DNA of 64,000 bases from Phenylobacterium zucineum HLK1. GTDB taxonomy: Bacteria; Pseudomonadota; Alphaproteobacteria; Caulobacterales; Caulobacteraceae. A program made the position numbers and the translations under genes. Below are positions 45,283 to 55,954 of the stretch, one piece after another; the stretch's first letter is position 1, and the number at the start of each line of letters is the position of its first letter. Below the pieces are notes generated by a model. The model saw only the letters and a list, made by a program, of their open reading frames with translations, made no database searches and was not told the origin of the DNA. The stretch is taken from assembly GCF_000017265.1 (NCBI RefSeq), contig NC_011144.1, forward strand, positions 806,001 to 870,000, in the 5' to 3' direction.

Positions 45283-46569
45283 CTAGAAGCGGGTTCGCAG
45301 GCCCAGGGACATCACGTAGCCGTCGCCGTTGACGGTGCCGCGCAGCCGCGTGGTCGTGGCGGCCGGAGTGCCCGCGTAGAACGTGGTGTCGTGGTTCACC
45401 TCGCTCTCCTCGAAGGCGATGTAGGCGAAGCCGGCGTCGAGCTGCACCCGGTCGGTCAGCGCCGCCGTGGCGCCGACGCCGAACAGCCAGCGGTCGCCGT
45501 CGGGAACGCGCGCCGTGCGCTCGCCGTCCGGGGTGGGCGTGGGATCGTACTGCACGCCGGTGCGCAGGGTCAGGCGGTCGTTCACCGCGTAGTCCAGGCC
45601 CACCGCGCCCGAGGTGGTGTTCTCGTAATTCTGCGGCAGGACCTGCGGCCCCGCCGGCGGATCGACGTCGATCTCGTCGAACTCGCTCCAGCCGAACCGC
45701 TGCATCTGGGCGTTCAGGGTCAGCCGGTCGGTGACGGCGAAGCGGGCGCCGACCGTGGCGATCCAGGGCGTGCTGAAGCTCGCCGATCCGGGCGCGTCGA
45801 GATTGGCCGCCGCGATCGGACCGGCGAGCCCGCCCACGAACACCCGCCCGTCCAGCTTGTGCTCGACCTTGGAGCGGTAGCTGGCGCCCACCGTGAGCCG
45901 GCCGAGATGCGCCTGGGCGCCGGCCGTCCACCCCCAGTCCCAGCCGTCGCCGCCCAGCTGGGAGACGCCGTCGGGCGCGCCGGGCGCGAGGTTCGGATAG
46001 GCGGTCGAGAGCTTGGCGTCGGCGTACTGGGCGCTGGCGCCCACGCCCACGTCCAGCCAGTCGGTCACCCGCATGGCCCCGGTGAGCTGGAGGTCGGCGA
46101 TCGTCAGCCGCGAGGTGAGCGCGTCGTAGCGGGCCCAGGACTGGCGCCGGTAGTCGGTCTCGAAGTTGAAGGGCGCGGCCACCGATAGGCCGAGGGCGAA
46201 GCGATCGCCCACCGGCGTCGCCACGGCGAAGTTGGGCGCCACGCCATCCTTGATGGGGTTGAATCCGCGGGGCTCGCCGCCGGACGGCAGCGTCACCCCG
46301 CCGGGATAGGTGATGGTCGAGCCGGTGTCCTCCACCTCGGCGTCGACGAAGATCCCGTGCGCGCCAAGGTAGGCCTCCCGGCCCGAGCGGGTGATGGCGG
46401 CCGGGTTCCACCAGACCGCGTCCACGCCCCGGCTGGCCGCCTCGCCCGAGAAGGCGCGGCCGACGCCGCGCACCGACTGTTCCTGCAGGTAGAAGCCGGC
46501 GGCGTGGGCGAGACCGGGAACGGCCACGGCGGCCGTGCTCGCGAGCGCGAGGGCGAGGGACGTCTTCAT
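45283..46569 (-). CDS. FadL/OmpP1/TodX family outer-membrane transport protein
   Basis: 428 residues with a signal peptide ending GLAHAAG. The N-terminal GFYLQEQSVRGVGRAFSGEAA and DAVWWNPAAITR are the FadL hatch-domain signature, followed by alternating beta-strand segments and a terminal aromatic strand (MSLGLRTRF). FadL-type channels let long-chain fatty acids or other hydrophobics cross the outer membrane. It is monocistronic, 226 nt upstream of and divergent from clpB. Confidence 0.9.
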   Translation of the reverse strand: MKTSLALALASTAAVAVPGLAHAAGFYLQEQSVRGVGRAFSGEAASRGVDAVWWNPAAITRSGREAYLGAHGIFVDAEVEDTGSTITYPGGVTLPSGGEPRGFNPIKDGVAPNFAVATPVGDRFALGLSVAAPFNFETDYRRQSWARYDALTSRLTIADLQLTGAMRVTDWLDVGVGASAQYADAKLSTAYPNLAPGAPDGVSQLGGDGWDWGWTAGAQAHLGRLTVGASYRSKVEHKLDGRVFVGGLAGPIAAANLDAPGSASFSTPWIATVGARFAVTDRLTLNAQMQRFGWSEFDEIDVDPPAGPQVLPQNYENTTSGAVGLDYAVNDRLTLRTGVQYDPTPTPDGERTARVPDGDRWLFGVGATAALTDRVQLDAGFAYIAFEESEVNHDTTFYAGTPAATTTRLRGTVNGDGYVMSLGLRTRF

Positions 46570-46703
46570 GATGTTCGAACTCCGCGGCGCGCGGGAGAGG
46601 GAGTGCGCGCCCTACGCGCCGTTAATAGCGGGCGCGCGGCTTGGTTGCGCCGGCGCGCCGCTGGACACGCCGCAGATTCGGAGCAGGCTGGGACGCCGGA
46701 GGC

Positions 46704-46731
46704 TTGTGTGACCCATATGCCACACTAAATG
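46704..46731 (+). promoter_or_regulatory. Candidate clpB promoter with inverted repeat
   Basis: TTGTGT (46704-46709), 16 bases, TAAATG (46726-46731). Preceded by C, the -35 reads CTTGTG, not far from heat-shock sigma (CTTGAA) promoters, but the -10 is not a clear RpoH element. GTGTG (46706-46710) and CACAC (46721-46725) form an inverted repeat inside the promoter. No CIRCE element is seen. Confidence 0.35.
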
Positions 46732-46795
46732 CGATGGGGTCGGCGGCTGCGCTTGATCAAGGCGGCCGCCCTCAGTCCGCCTGAGTAGGGGAACC

Positions 46796-49372
<2,577 letters not shown>

Positions 49373-49382
49373 CTTGGCGAAT

Positions 49383-49425
49383 CCTCCCCCTCAGGGGGAG
49401 GGGGACCACGAAGTGGTGGAGGGGG
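49383..49425. repeat. Intergenic double-hairpin repeat downstream of clpB
   Basis: CCTCCCCC-TCA-GGGGGAGG (49383-49401) followed by ACCAC-GAA-GTGGT (49405-49417) and a G-run. It resembles a REP-like intergenic repeat I associate with Caulobacter-type genomes (C-rich strand, a gaccacgaagtggt core, C-rich strand). No T-run follows, so as a terminator it would be weak. Confidence 0.5.
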
Positions 49426-49497
49426 CTTCAGCCGTTGAAGCGCCGGATGGAGCCCCTCGGCCGCTGCGTGACAGCTCTCCCTCGGGGGGCGCCTTCC

Positions 49498-50034
49498 CTA
49501 CAGCGTGAGGTTCGCCACGCGGCCGCCGCGGGTGGTCACCTTGCGCATCATGGCGATGGTCTCGCCCTCGGACTGGCCGACCGGCCGGGCGATGGTGATG
49601 GCGTACCAGGTCCCGTTCGGCAGGCCCGAGAAGCTGAACCGGTCCTGGGCGTCGCAGGTGGTGCGCTTCACGTAGGGCCCGGCGTCGCCCTGCGGCGCGG
49701 AAGGCGTGCGCTTGCGCACCTCGTCGGCCGGCAGGGCCGCGCGCTCGGTGGAGCCGTAGAGGTGGGCCATGCGCCGGGCCGACCACGGGGTTTCCGGCGT
49801 CAGCACCACGCCCGATCCGGCGCAGGTGTAGCGGGTCTGGCCCTGGCGATAGGTCAGCCGCCCGGCGATGCCGTTCGGGCCGCTCTTCTGCGCCCAGGCG
49901 AAGTCGGCGGCCGAGAAGCGGGCCGGGCCCGGAGGCGGCGCGCCGCGGCCGGGCGGCGGCGGTCCGAGGGTGGGGGCGCAGGCGCCGGCGAGGGCCACCA
50001 GGCCCAGGACGGGGATCAGACGGGCGTGCTTCAT
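49498..50034 (-). CDS. Putative lipoprotein of unknown function
   Basis: 178 residues with a lipoprotein signal: MKHARLIPVLGLVALAGAC, lipobox AGAC with Cys at 19, then a Pro/Gly-rich linker. The mature domain (FAWAQKSGPNGIAGRLTYRQ, TYTCAGSGVVLTPETPWSA-like stretch, FSFSGLPNGTWYAI) resembles a carboxypeptidase-regulatory/transthyretin-like beta-sandwich that is common in surface lipoproteins, but this is a structural impression. It lies 48 nt downstream of arfB on the same strand and may share its transcript. Confidence 0.75.
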   Translation of the reverse strand: MKHARLIPVLGLVALAGACAPTLGPPPPGRGAPPPGPARFSAADFAWAQKSGPNGIAGRLTYRQGQTRYTCAGSGVVLTPETPWSARRMAHLYGSTERAALPADEVRKRTPSAPQGDAGPYVKRTTCDAQDRFSFSGLPNGTWYAITIARPVGQSEGETIAMMRKVTTRGGRVANLTL

Positions 50035-50082
50035 GTCGGCGGCAGCTTATAGGGCAATGCGGCGAAAGGGCGCCAGCACAGG

Positions 50083-50505
50083 TTAGTCGAACCGCACCTT
50101 CCCGCGCATCGACTTCACGCCCGACCGCTGCGCCTTGGCCTTCAGCCGGCGCTCCTTGGAGGCTTTCGTGGGCCGCGTCTTCTTGCGCGGCGGGGGCGGC
50201 GGCCGGGCGGCCTCGCGGACCAGCTCGATCAGGCGCTCGACGGCGGCCTGCCGGTTCAGCTCCTGAGAGCGGTGCTCCTGGGCGACCAGCACCAGCACCC
50301 CGTCCATCGTCAGCCGGCTGCCCGCCAGGCCGTAGAGCCGGGCCCGCACCGGCTCGGGCAGGGACGGGGAGGCCCGCACGTCGAACCGCAGCTCGATCGC
50401 CGTCGAGACCTTGTTCACGTGCTGCCCGCCGGGGCCCGAGGCGCGGACGGCGCGCAGCTGCACCTCCTCGTCGGCGATCTGGATGGCGGGGGTGACCTCG
50501 ATCAT
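50083..50505 (-). CDS. arfB: Alternative ribosome-rescue factor ArfB (YaeJ)
   Basis: 140 residues. A release-factor-like domain with G26-G27-Q28 in ASGPGGQHVNKV, which hydrolyses peptidyl-tRNA on stalled ribosomes, and a basic C-terminal tail (RKKTRPTKASKERRLKAKAQ) that enters the empty mRNA channel. The tail length separates it from full release factors. It acts without a stop codon as a back-up to trans-translation. It is divergent from the ilvC leader with 44 nt between. Confidence 0.93.
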   Translation of the reverse strand: MIEVTPAIQIADEEVQLRAVRASGPGGQHVNKVSTAIELRFDVRASPSLPEPVRARLYGLAGSRLTMDGVLVLVAQEHRSQELNRQAAVERLIELVREAARPPPPPRKKTRPTKASKERRLKAKAQRSGVKSMRGKVRFD

Positions 50506-50515
50506 GGCTTCCGCT

Positions 50516-50543
50516 TTGCCAAGCTTCCGGGGCGGGGTATAGA
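50516..50543 (+). promoter_or_regulatory. Promoter of the ilvC leader transcript
   Basis: TTGCCA (50516-50521), 16 bases, TATAGA (50538-50543). Transcription would begin about 50549-50551, at the ATG of the leader peptide, making that message leaderless. Confidence 0.6.
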
Positions 50544-50549
50544 CGCCTC

Positions 50550-50627
50550 ATGCGCGGCCCCGCCCAGCTCGTACGGCTCATTACCGACACCGCCTCCGGC
50601 GGGCCGGGAAGGGTTGTCGCGCGCTAG
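50550..50627 (+). CDS. ilvC leader peptide (25 aa)
   Basis: ATG at 50550 to TAG at 50627; the peptide begins MRGPAQLVRLITDTASG. Four of five codons at 50568-50582 encode branched-chain residues (CTC GTA cgg CTC ATT), and GTT GTC follow near the end; GTA and ATT are rare codons in this DNA. No Shine-Dalgarno precedes it, but the promoter puts the ATG at the 5' end. It would be the sensor of an attenuator: scarcity of charged Leu, Val or Ile tRNA stalls the ribosome before the terminator forms. Confidence 0.6.
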   Translation: MRGPAQLVRLITDTASGGPGRVVAR

Positions 50628-50652
50628 GTCACGCCAAGGCCGCCATCCTTCA

Positions 50653-50683
50653 AGCCCCGCCGGACCGCCGGACGGGGCTTTTT
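50653..50683 (+). terminator. Attenuator terminator upstream of ilvC
   Basis: AGCCCCG (50653-50659) pairs with CGGGGCT (50673-50679), with an inner CCGG/CCGG step, followed by TTTT (50680-50683). TCCGGCGGG (50595-50603) in the leader-peptide region is exactly complementary to CCCGCCGGA (50656-50664), so it could open the terminator. No plus-strand gene other than the leader lies upstream, so this is not an ordinary operon end. Confidence 0.75.
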
Positions 50684-50722
50684 CATGAGGCCAGGTCCGG
50701 CTCCCTTCCAGGAGACCCGATC

Positions 50723-50767
50723 ATGAGCCCTCCCGCATCTTCCCGTCCCCGAAGGCAGCGCTTTTGA
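50723..50767 (+). CDS. Possible second short leader ORF (14 aa)
   Basis: ATG at 50723 behind CAGGAGA with suitable spacing, reading MSPPASSRPRRQRF and stopping at 50767. It lies between the attenuator terminator and ilvC. It has no branched-chain codons. It may be a chance ORF, a stabilising upstream ORF, or the remnant of a gene start lost from the operon. Confidence 0.3.
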   Translation: MSPPASSRPRRQRF

Positions 50768-50796
50768 CGCGCCGCAATGCCGGCCGCTTCGCTTGA

Positions 50797-51906
<1,110 letters not shown>

Positions 51907-51932
51907 TCGCGCAGCGCAAATTCGGAATAGGA

Positions 51933-51961
51933 AGGCCCGGGGGCGACCCCCGGGCCTTTTT
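51933..51961 (+). terminator. Rho-independent terminator of ilvC
   Basis: AGGCCCGGGGG (51933-51943), loop CGA, CCCCCGGGCCT (51947-51957), then TTTT: an 11-bp perfect stem with a T-run. Confidence 0.92.
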
Positions 51962-51989
51962 CATGACCGGTGCTTCCCCTGAGGGGGAA

Positions 51990-53072
51990 CTAGGACTCCT
52001 CGTCGCCGAAGCTGCGCTTCTGCTTGATCCAGGCCTTGGCCTGCTTGTGCCGGCCGGCCCAGAGCTTCCGGTTCTCGGCCGCCGCGCGGGGGTCCTCGCG
52101 GCGCTGTTCGTAGGCGGCCTCGGCCTGCAGCTTGCGGAAGCTGGCCCAGCGGTCGGGATCTAAGCTTCCGTCCGCCAGGGCCGCCCGCACGGCGCAGCCG
52201 GGCTCGCCGCCGTGCCCGCAGTCGCTGAACCGGCATTCGCCGACCAGCGCCTCGATGTCCTCGAACACCGCCGAGACCCCGGCGTCGGCGTCCCACAGGC
52301 CCAGCTCGCGCATTCCGGGCGTATCGAGGATCAGGCCCCCCGACGGCAGCAGCACCAGCTCGCGGTGGGTGGTGGTGTGCCGGCCGCGCTCGTCGTCCTC
52401 GCGGATCTCGCCGGTGGCCATCCGCTCGCTCCCGGCCAGGGCGTTGAGCAGGGTGGACTTGCCCGCGCCCGACATGCCCAGCAGCACGGCGGTGCGGCCG
52501 GGCTCCAGGTGGGCGGCGACCGCTTCCAGCCCCTCGCCCTGCTTGGCGGCCACGGCCAGCACCGGCGCCTCGCCCGCGATGGTCCGCACCTCGGCGACGC
52601 GCTCGGCGGCGTCGGGGGCGAGGTCGGCCTTGGTCAGCACGATCACCGGCCGGGCGCCGCTCTCGTGGGCGGTGGCGAGGTAGCGCTCCAGCCGGCGCAG
52701 GTTGAGGTCCGAGTTCAGCGAGGTGACCAGGAAGGCGACGTCCACGTTGGCCGCCACCACCTGGGCGTGCACGCCCCGCCCCGCCGCCTTGCGCACGAAG
52801 GCCGTGCGCCTGGGCAGCACGTGCTGGACGAACGCCGGCTCGGGCGCCTTGCGGGGCTCGTAGGCGACCCAGTCGCCGGCCACCGGGCGGGCCATCTCCT
52901 CCCGCGATTTCATCAGCCGTCCGGCCGCCTTGGCGTCGGTCTCGCCGGCCTCGGTGATCAGCCGATAGCCGCCGCGCTGCTGGACGATGACGCGGCCGGC
53001 TTTGAGCCCCTGCGCCGCATAGGACGCGAAGTCGCGCTGGAGCTCGTCGCTCCAGCCGTATTGGGTCAACAC
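51990..53072 (-). CDS. rsgA: Small ribosomal subunit biogenesis GTPase RsgA
   Basis: 360 residues. The circularly permuted GTPase order is seen: G4 TKAD (147-150) before G1 GMSGAGKST (199-207), then G3 DTPG (250-253). N-terminal OB-fold (VAGDWVAYEPRKAPEP) and C-terminal zinc site C280, C285, H287, C293. It checks late 30S assembly and its GTPase is stimulated by the ribosome. The C-terminus is basic. Convergent with ilvC, behind its terminator. Confidence 0.95.
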   Translation of the reverse strand: MLTQYGWSDELQRDFASYAAQGLKAGRVIVQQRGGYRLITEAGETDAKAAGRLMKSREEMARPVAGDWVAYEPRKAPEPAFVQHVLPRRTAFVRKAAGRGVHAQVVAANVDVAFLVTSLNSDLNLRRLERYLATAHESGARPVIVLTKADLAPDAAERVAEVRTIAGEAPVLAVAAKQGEGLEAVAAHLEPGRTAVLLGMSGAGKSTLLNALAGSERMATGEIREDDERGRHTTTHRELVLLPSGGLILDTPGMRELGLWDADAGVSAVFEDIEALVGECRFSDCGHGGEPGCAVRAALADGSLDPDRWASFRKLQAEAAYEQRREDPRAAAENRKLWAGRHKQAKAWIKQKRSFGDEES

Positions 53073-53309
53073 TTGGGATGTCCTTGAAGTCGATAGCCGA
53101 TGTGGCGTCGACCGCGGGGACCCATCCTGTGAGGGGGAGAGATCGGCCGCCCTCAGGCGGCGGTCACGGCGACGCAGCGAAGGGCTGCGCGGGCAATGGG
53201 CGACACGTCACATCCTCCGTCTCTTGCGTGGCCGTTCAGGCCGGCGACCTTGGCGGGCGGCCCGCTTCGCGTCAAGAAAGACGCGAAGGGCCCCGATGAG
53301 GAGAACGCC

Positions 53310-53624
53310 GTGTCCGATGCGATCCAGGTGGTGAAGAACGACGAGGCGGGCCAGTTCGAGGTCCGGCTCGGCGACGAGACGGCCTTCGCCGAGTTCCGCA
53401 TGGTGCAGGGCGGCATGATCCTGCCCCACACCGTCGTGCCCGAGGCGTTCGAGGGCAAGGGCGTGGCCTCCGCCCTCGCCAGGACGGCCCTCGGCTACGC
53501 CCGCGAACACGGCCTGAAGGTCATCCCCACCTGCACATTCATGGCCGGCTACATCAAGAAGCACCCCGAGTGGCACGACATCGTCCACGACGCCTACCGG
53601 GCGCAGCTGGGGATCGGGGGGTAG
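53310..53624 (+). CDS. GNAT family N-acetyltransferase-like protein (NATD1/YjdJ type)
   Basis: 104 residues from the GTG at 53310, which has GAGGAG upstream at 53298-53303; the frame is open further up but that part covers a 9-bp hairpin (53265-53288) and is not conserved-looking. The short GNAT core has the acetyl-CoA loop VVPEAFEGKGVASALARTAL, then YAREHGLKVIPTCTFMAGYI and KKHPEWHDIV, typical of the COG2388 mini-acetyltransferases. Substrate unknown. Confidence 0.85.
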   Translation: MSDAIQVVKNDEAGQFEVRLGDETAFAEFRMVQGGMILPHTVVPEAFEGKGVASALARTALGYAREHGLKVIPTCTFMAGYIKKHPEWHDIVHDAYRAQLGIGG

Positions 53625-53644
53625 GGCCTGCCCTCAATACCGCT

Positions 53645-53668
53645 CATCCCGGCGAAGGCCGGGACCCA
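53645..53668. repeat. REP-like intergenic palindrome
   Basis: CATCCCGGCGAAGGCCGGGA with CCCGGC-GAAG-GCCGGG as its core (53648-53663). This looks like the short intergenic palindrome common in Caulobacter-type genomes. It lies in the 386-nt interval 53625-54010, which otherwise contains only the doubtful ORF at 53731-53997. Confidence 0.5.
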
Positions 53669-53730
53669 GATGGAGTGGCTCAGAAGTGGGCTCCGGAGCC
53701 GCTGAGCCTGTCCCATCAGCCGCCCGAAAC

Positions 53731-53997
53731 CTAGGGCAGGTCATCCAGGGACTTCATGCCCCGGGTCTCCGGATCATACTCTTCCGGCCAGCGGTACTCG
53801 TAGGATGGCTGGTCTAGCCCCAGGTGAGCCGTCATCTCGCCCGTCTCCCAGTATCGCAGGAGCGCTTCGACGCGCCGCACCGCGAGGCGAACGGTGGAGT
53901 CGATGGGCCGCAAAGCCTCCGAAGGACAGACCGTAGAGGGCGGGGCTGATCGGCCAGACGCGCCAATGCCAGAGGGACGGCGCGACGTCAAGAACAA
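53731..53997 (-). CDS. Doubtful small ORF or gene remnant
   Basis: 88 codons from a TTG with no ribosome-binding site. The first half is low-complexity; the second half (AVRRVEALLRYWETGEMTAH then YEYRWPEEYDPETRG) has a more protein-like composition and an internal ATG. It could be a short real gene beginning at an internal start or the tail of a lost gene. No family is recognised. Confidence 0.3.
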   Translation of the reverse strand: MFLTSRRPSGIGASGRSAPPSTVCPSEALRPIDSTVRLAVRRVEALLRYWETGEMTAHLGLDQPSYEYRWPEEYDPETRGMKSLDDLP

Positions 53998-54010
53998 AAC
54001 AAGAACAACA

Positions 54011-54751
54011 TCAACCCCACGCCAGCCCCGCCGCCCCCCGCAGGATCGCCTCCGCCTCGGCGGTGTGCTTGGCCCCGCCGCGGTCGTGCAGCACCAGGGC
54101 CGGCAGCAGCCTGAGCGGCGCCTTGCCGGTCTTGACCGCCCGCACGATCACCCGCTTGGCCGGCTCGCCCGCGAACGCGTGGACGGGCCGCACCTGGAAC
54201 GAGCCGGCCTTGGGCGAGAGCCCGGCCAGCAGGTCGGCCAGGCGGTCGGCGCGGTGGATGATGGTGATCGTCCCGCCCTCGCGCACCGCCTTCGACAGGA
54301 AGCCGGTCCAGGCGGAGAGCCCGCCCTCGGCCATCCAGGCGGCGGTCTTCTCCGCGGCCGGGGCCCGGAGCGCTGCGGGATTGTCGAAGAACGGCGGGTT
54401 GGCCATGGCCGCGTCGAACGCCGGCAGGCCCAGCTTGGCGAAGGGGACGCCGACGTCGCCCGCCAGCACCTGCACCCGGTCCTGAAGGCCGTTGAGCGCG
54501 ACGTTCTCCTGCGCCAGCGCCAGGGCCTCGGGGTCGCGCTCGACCCCGACGAAGCTGGCGCCCGGCCGCCGGACGGCCGCCGCCAGCAGGGCCCCGCCGG
54601 CGCCGCAGCCGGCCTCCAGCACCCGCTGGCCCGTCTCCGCGTCGCACGCGGCGGCCAGCAGGGCCGCGTCCAGCCCGGCCCGATAGCCGCGTGACGGCTG
54701 GCGCAGGCGCACCCGCCCGTCCAGCACGCGGTCCTCGGTCACGGTTCGCAT
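54011..54751 (-). CDS. tRNA1(Val) adenine-N6 methyltransferase-like (TrmN6 family)
   Basis: 246 residues from the ATG at 54751 (a TTG 7 codons upstream is also in frame). SAM-binding motif VLEAGCGAGG (44-53) and the amino-methyltransferase motif NPPFF (118-122), with RQPSRGYRAGLDAALLAAA at the N-terminus, as in the YfiC/TrmN6 group. These methylate N6 of adenine in RNA (A37 of tRNA-Val in E. coli); other members modify different targets. It is divergent from the polyprenyl diphosphate synthase, an arrangement conserved in relatives. Confidence 0.85.
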   Translation of the reverse strand: MRTVTEDRVLDGRVRLRQPSRGYRAGLDAALLAAACDAETGQRVLEAGCGAGGALLAAAVRRPGASFVGVERDPEALALAQENVALNGLQDRVQVLAGDVGVPFAKLGLPAFDAAMANPPFFDNPAALRAPAAEKTAAWMAEGGLSAWTGFLSKAVREGGTITIIHRADRLADLLAGLSPKAGSFQVRPVHAFAGEPAKRVIVRAVKTGKAPLRLLPALVLHDRGGAKHTAEAEAILRGAAGLAWG

Positions 54752-54882
54752 AAGATCAGGTCCCGCCGGCAAGACGTCCGCTACGCTTGCGGCTCGCTTG
54801 ACCGTGCCCTATCGCGTCACCATTGTCCCGGCAAACGGCTACCGGTCGGGGCCCGGACGCCTTGTCGCCAAAGGAATTCCGC

Positions 54883-55890
54883 TTGGACGCCGCCCAGGCC
54901 ATCGCTGCACCGAAGCCCTCCATCGACGCGCTGATGGCGCTGGCCGGCCCCGACATGGCGGCCGTCGACGCCCTGATCCGCGAGCACATGGACAGTCCGG
55001 TGCCGGTGATCCCGGCGCTGGCCGACCACCTGATCGCCGGCTCGGCCAAGCGGTTGCGGCCGCTGCTCACCATCGCCGCGGCCAGGCTGGCCGGCGCGCG
55101 GGACGACTCCTGCCTGAAGCTGGCCGCCGCCGTGGAGTTCATCCACACGGCCACCCTGCTGCACGACGACGTGGTGGATTCGTCCCAGCTGCGCCGCGGC
55201 CGCGTGGCCGCCCACCTGATCTGGGGCGCGCCGTCCAGCGTGCTGGTCGGCGACTTCCTGTTCGCCCGGGCCTTCGAGCTGATGGTCGGCGCCGGCTCGA
55301 TGGCCGCGCTGGAGATCCTGGCCCGCGCCAGCCGGGTGATCTCCGAGGGCGAGGTGCTGCAGCTCACCCGCAGCCACGACCTCGACCTCACCCAGGAGGT
55401 CTACATCGAGATCATCGGGGCCAAGACCGCCGAGCTGTTCGCCGCCGCCGCCGAGGCCGGCGCGGTGGCGGCCGGAGCTTCGCCCGAGCGCTGCCGGGCC
55501 CTGCGCCGCTTCGGCCAGGACCTGGGCTTGGCCTTCCAGCTCGTCGACGACGCCCTCGACTATTCCGGCGACGCCAAGACCCTGGGCAAGAACGCCGGCG
55601 ACGACTTCCGGGAGGGCAAGGTCACCCTGCCGCTGCTCTACGCCATGGCCCGCACGGGCGCGGCCGAGCGCGACTTCTGGCAGCGCACCGTCGACCGCCG
55701 CGAGCAGACCGAGGCCGACTTCGACCGCGCCCGCGAGCTGATGGGCCAGACCCGGGCGCTCGACGACACCCTCGCCCTGGCCGCCCGCTACGCCGACAGC
55801 GCCAAGGCCGCGCTCGCCGACTTTCCGTCGAACAGCTGGCGCCCGGCGCTCGAGGACCTGGCGGACTTCTCGGTGGCCCGGAAGGCCTAG
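54883..55890 (+). CDS. Polyprenyl (probably octa/decaprenyl) diphosphate synthase
   Basis: 335 residues from a TTG at 54883 served by AAGGA; a further TTG at 54823 has no such site. Both Asp-rich motifs are intact: DDVVD (95-99, in LLHDDVVDSSQLRRG) and DDALD (222-226), with KRLRPLL for isopentenyl diphosphate. It makes the long isoprenoid chain of ubiquinone. Chain length cannot be fixed by eye; Caulobacteraceae use ubiquinone-10. The neighbour on the left is the divergent RNA methyltransferase. Confidence 0.93.
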   Translation: MDAAQAIAAPKPSIDALMALAGPDMAAVDALIREHMDSPVPVIPALADHLIAGSAKRLRPLLTIAAARLAGARDDSCLKLAAAVEFIHTATLLHDDVVDSSQLRRGRVAAHLIWGAPSSVLVGDFLFARAFELMVGAGSMAALEILARASRVISEGEVLQLTRSHDLDLTQEVYIEIIGAKTAELFAAAAEAGAVAAGASPERCRALRRFGQDLGLAFQLVDDALDYSGDAKTLGKNAGDDFREGKVTLPLLYAMARTGAAERDFWQRTVDRREQTEADFDRARELMGQTRALDDTLALAARYADSAKAALADFPSNSWRPALEDLADFSVARKA

Positions 55891-55954
55891 GGAAAGCAGC
55901 GCCTTAGGAACCTAAGCCGGTCTCGCGCGCTCCCTCCGCCCCGAGGGAGTGACG

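Noticed and set aside
46570..46795. CIRCE element (HrcA site) upstream of clpB
   Set aside because: No TTAGCACTC-N9-GAGTGCTAA-like repeat is present.
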